Shown piece by piece: positions 62,851 through 64,000 of a DNA stretch of 64,000 bases. Both the position numbers and the translations under genes were made by a program. The DNA lies in NCBI RefSeq assembly GCF_040732315.1, contig NZ_CP160388.1:718501-782500 (forward strand), written 5' to 3'. The stretch comes from Oryzisolibacter sp. LB2S (GTDB lineage Bacteria > Pseudomonadota > Gammaproteobacteria > Burkholderiales > Burkholderiaceae_C). Under the pieces are notes generated by a model, which worked only from the letters and a program-made list of their open reading frames with translations, was not told where the DNA came from and did no database searches. Within the stretch, counting starts at the first letter, position 1. Every line of letters begins with the position of its first letter.

Positions 62851-64000
62851 TCAGTCATAGCGCACGGTGTAGATCAGGTCGAGCGCGCTCTGCAGTCCCG
62901 TCTGGCCGCGCAACGTGAGGCGCTTGGTCAGGTCGTAGAAGATGTAGAGCGTGCCCAGCACGCCCGAGAGGCTGCGTTCGTAGGTCACGTACAGGTCCTT
63001 GCTCAGGCGCTTGCCCAGGGTGAGGGCGGTCTCGCTGGCGTCGGCGCCCTCCTGCGGGCCCTTGAGGCCGATCTCGTCCAGGCCCAGCTGCTGCGCGATG
63101 CCGGCCGTCGCGTCGCCGCCGCCGCGGCCCAGAAAGGCCAGCGCCGCCTGCTGCAGCAGCGCGGTCTCGGCACCGCCGGCGCTGGCGCTGCGGCCCAGTA
63201 CCACCCATGAAAGCTTTTCGGCGTCGGGCAGCTCGGGGTCGGCATACAGGCGCACGCGCGGCCTGCGCGCTGTGCCCGTGACCTGCACGCCGGCGGTCAC
63301 GCTGATGTTGGGGCGCAGCGCCAGCACGTCCAGCGCCGGGTTGTCGTAGGGGCCGGAGAAGCGCAGCAGGCCGCTCTTCACATCCAGCGCCTGGCCCCAG
63401 GCGCGGTAGCGGCCCTGCACGGTGTGCAGCTCGCCGGTCACGCGCGGCTGGCCGCCCGTGGCGCTGCTGCTGTGGATGTCGAGCTCGCCCTCCAGGCGCG
63501 TGGTGATGCCATGGCCCTGGAGCGCGAAGTCCTCGCCCAGGTCCAGCGTGACGGCGATGTCGGGGGTGCGCGCGGCCTGTACCCGGCCGCTGGCCTGGTC
63601 CGCCTGTGCGGCCTTGGCGGCGGCGGCGCGGCGCAGGGCGGCCGAGTGCACGACCACGTCGCTGCCCAGCGTGGGCGCGCCCGACTCGGGCAGGATGATG
63701 GTGGCGCGGTCGGTCCTGAGCTTGCCGCGCAGGCTGAACTGCCCGCCCGCGAGCCGCGCCTGCAACTCGCCCGAGACGCTGAGCTGCCGGTCCGCGCGCA
63801 CCAGCAGCTGCAGCGCCTGCGCCCTCGCACGCAGGTCCATGGTGATGCCGGACAGGCCGCCGCCCTGGCCCGCGGCGCCCCAGGCGATGGTGCCGCTGCC
63901 CGTGAGCGTGCCGCCGTCCTGTGGCGCGGCCGTGCGGTTGCCGCTCATGCCGGCGATGCGCGCGCGGCTGCCCTGGCCGCCGTGCAGGCTGAGCTCGGTG
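62851..64000 (-). CDS. tamB: Translocation and assembly module inner-membrane protein TamB, C-terminal part
   Basis: About 383 residues of the conserved DUF490/TamB C-terminus; the frame is open through the right edge, so the rest lies outside. Long beta-rich stretches (TDRATIILPESGAPTLGSDVVV, VTLDLGEDFALQGHGITTRLEGELDI) belong to the lipid-transporting groove, and the terminal barrel-contacting segment includes RYRAWGQALDVKSGLLRFSGPYDNPALDVLALRP, DAEKLSWVVLGRS and the end LYVTYERSLSGVLGTLYIFYDL. Functions with the outer-membrane protein TamA (expected upstream, off window) in envelope lipid and autotransporter traffic. Confidence 0.92.
   Translation of the reverse strand, partial: TELSLHGGQGSRARIAGMSGNRTAAPQDGGTLTGSGTIAWGAAGQGGGLSGITMDLRARAQALQLLVRADRQLSVSGELQARLAGGQFSLRGKLRTDRATIILPESGAPTLGSDVVVHSAALRRAAAAKAAQADQASGRVQAARTPDIAVTLDLGEDFALQGHGITTRLEGELDIHSSSATGGQPRVTGELHTVQGRYRAWGQALDVKSGLLRFSGPYDNPALDVLALRPNISVTAGVQVTGTARRPRVRLYADPELPDAEKLSWVVLGRSASAGGAETALLQQAALAFLGRGGGDATAGIAQQLGLDEIGLKGPQEGADASETALTLGKRLSKDLYVTYERSLSGVLGTLYIFYDLTKRLTLRGQTGLQSALDLIYTVRYD

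Overview
This is a high-GC stretch of a betaproteobacterial chromosome. The gene content and order point to the family Comamonadaceae (Acidovorax/Alicycliphilus-like): System II cytochrome c biogenesis, ponA divergent from pilMNOPQ followed by aroB-dgt, lysA-lptM divergent from cyaY, hemL-thiD beside pilGHIJ-chpA, and yqgE-ruvX-pyrR-pyrB-pyrC'-plsC. The genus is inferred from synteny and is not proven. No rRNA, CRISPR array, prophage or plasmid function was seen. Almost everything is core genome, with one insertion sequence, one toxin-antitoxin pair, and several intergenic repeat families.

Layout. 1-5.8 kb: end of ccsB, the periplasmic methionine sulfoxide repair pair msrPQ, a di-iron metallo-beta-lactamase-fold protein behind a perfect FNR-type site, lysA-lptM, and cyaY. 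5.9-17.8 kb: penicillin-binding protein 1A, an IS481-family element with a 6-bp target duplication, the pilMNOPQ pilus assembly operon, a low-GC lipoprotein gene where aroK is normally found, aroB and dgt. 17.8-27.2 kb: a DUF1415 protein, a methyltransferase, miaB, tRNA-Met, enoyl-CoA hydratase, an M61 peptidase, DsbC, a UbiH-type hydroxylase and ychF. 27.3-36.6 kb: a RelE/Xre toxin-antitoxin pair, rarD, a LysR-controlled amidohydrolase/Bug-protein operon, yqaA, dusB-fis and purH. 36.7-48.8 kb: hemL, a divergent ThiD, a possible rubredoxin relic, then the pilGHIJ-chpA chemosensory operon that controls twitching. 48.9-64 kb: the pyrimidine operon, an iron-type ABC transporter in two divergent halves, an ArsC-like protein, degQ with a two-component system and a cardiolipin-synthase-like gene, a PEP-CTERM protein, tRNA-Arg and the C-terminal part of tamB.

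Working together. The two pil clusters supply the inner-membrane alignment complex and secretin, and the signalling array that controls pilus extension and retraction. MsrPQ, DegQ, DsbC, the M61 peptidase, PBP1A and TamB are envelope maintenance. The pyrimidine block couples PRPP-sensing PyrR, aspartate carbamoyltransferase and a dihydroorotase-like subunit that lacks its metal ligands.

Beyond the genes, three patterns stand out. A dispersed intergenic repeat with the core GATAGCTGC occurs about ten times, nearly always right after stop codons. A 162-bp near-perfect palindrome starts on the last base of the fis stop codon. Seven genes have a -10-like hexamer 5-7 bases before an ATG with no Shine-Dalgarno sequence, which suggests leaderless transcripts.
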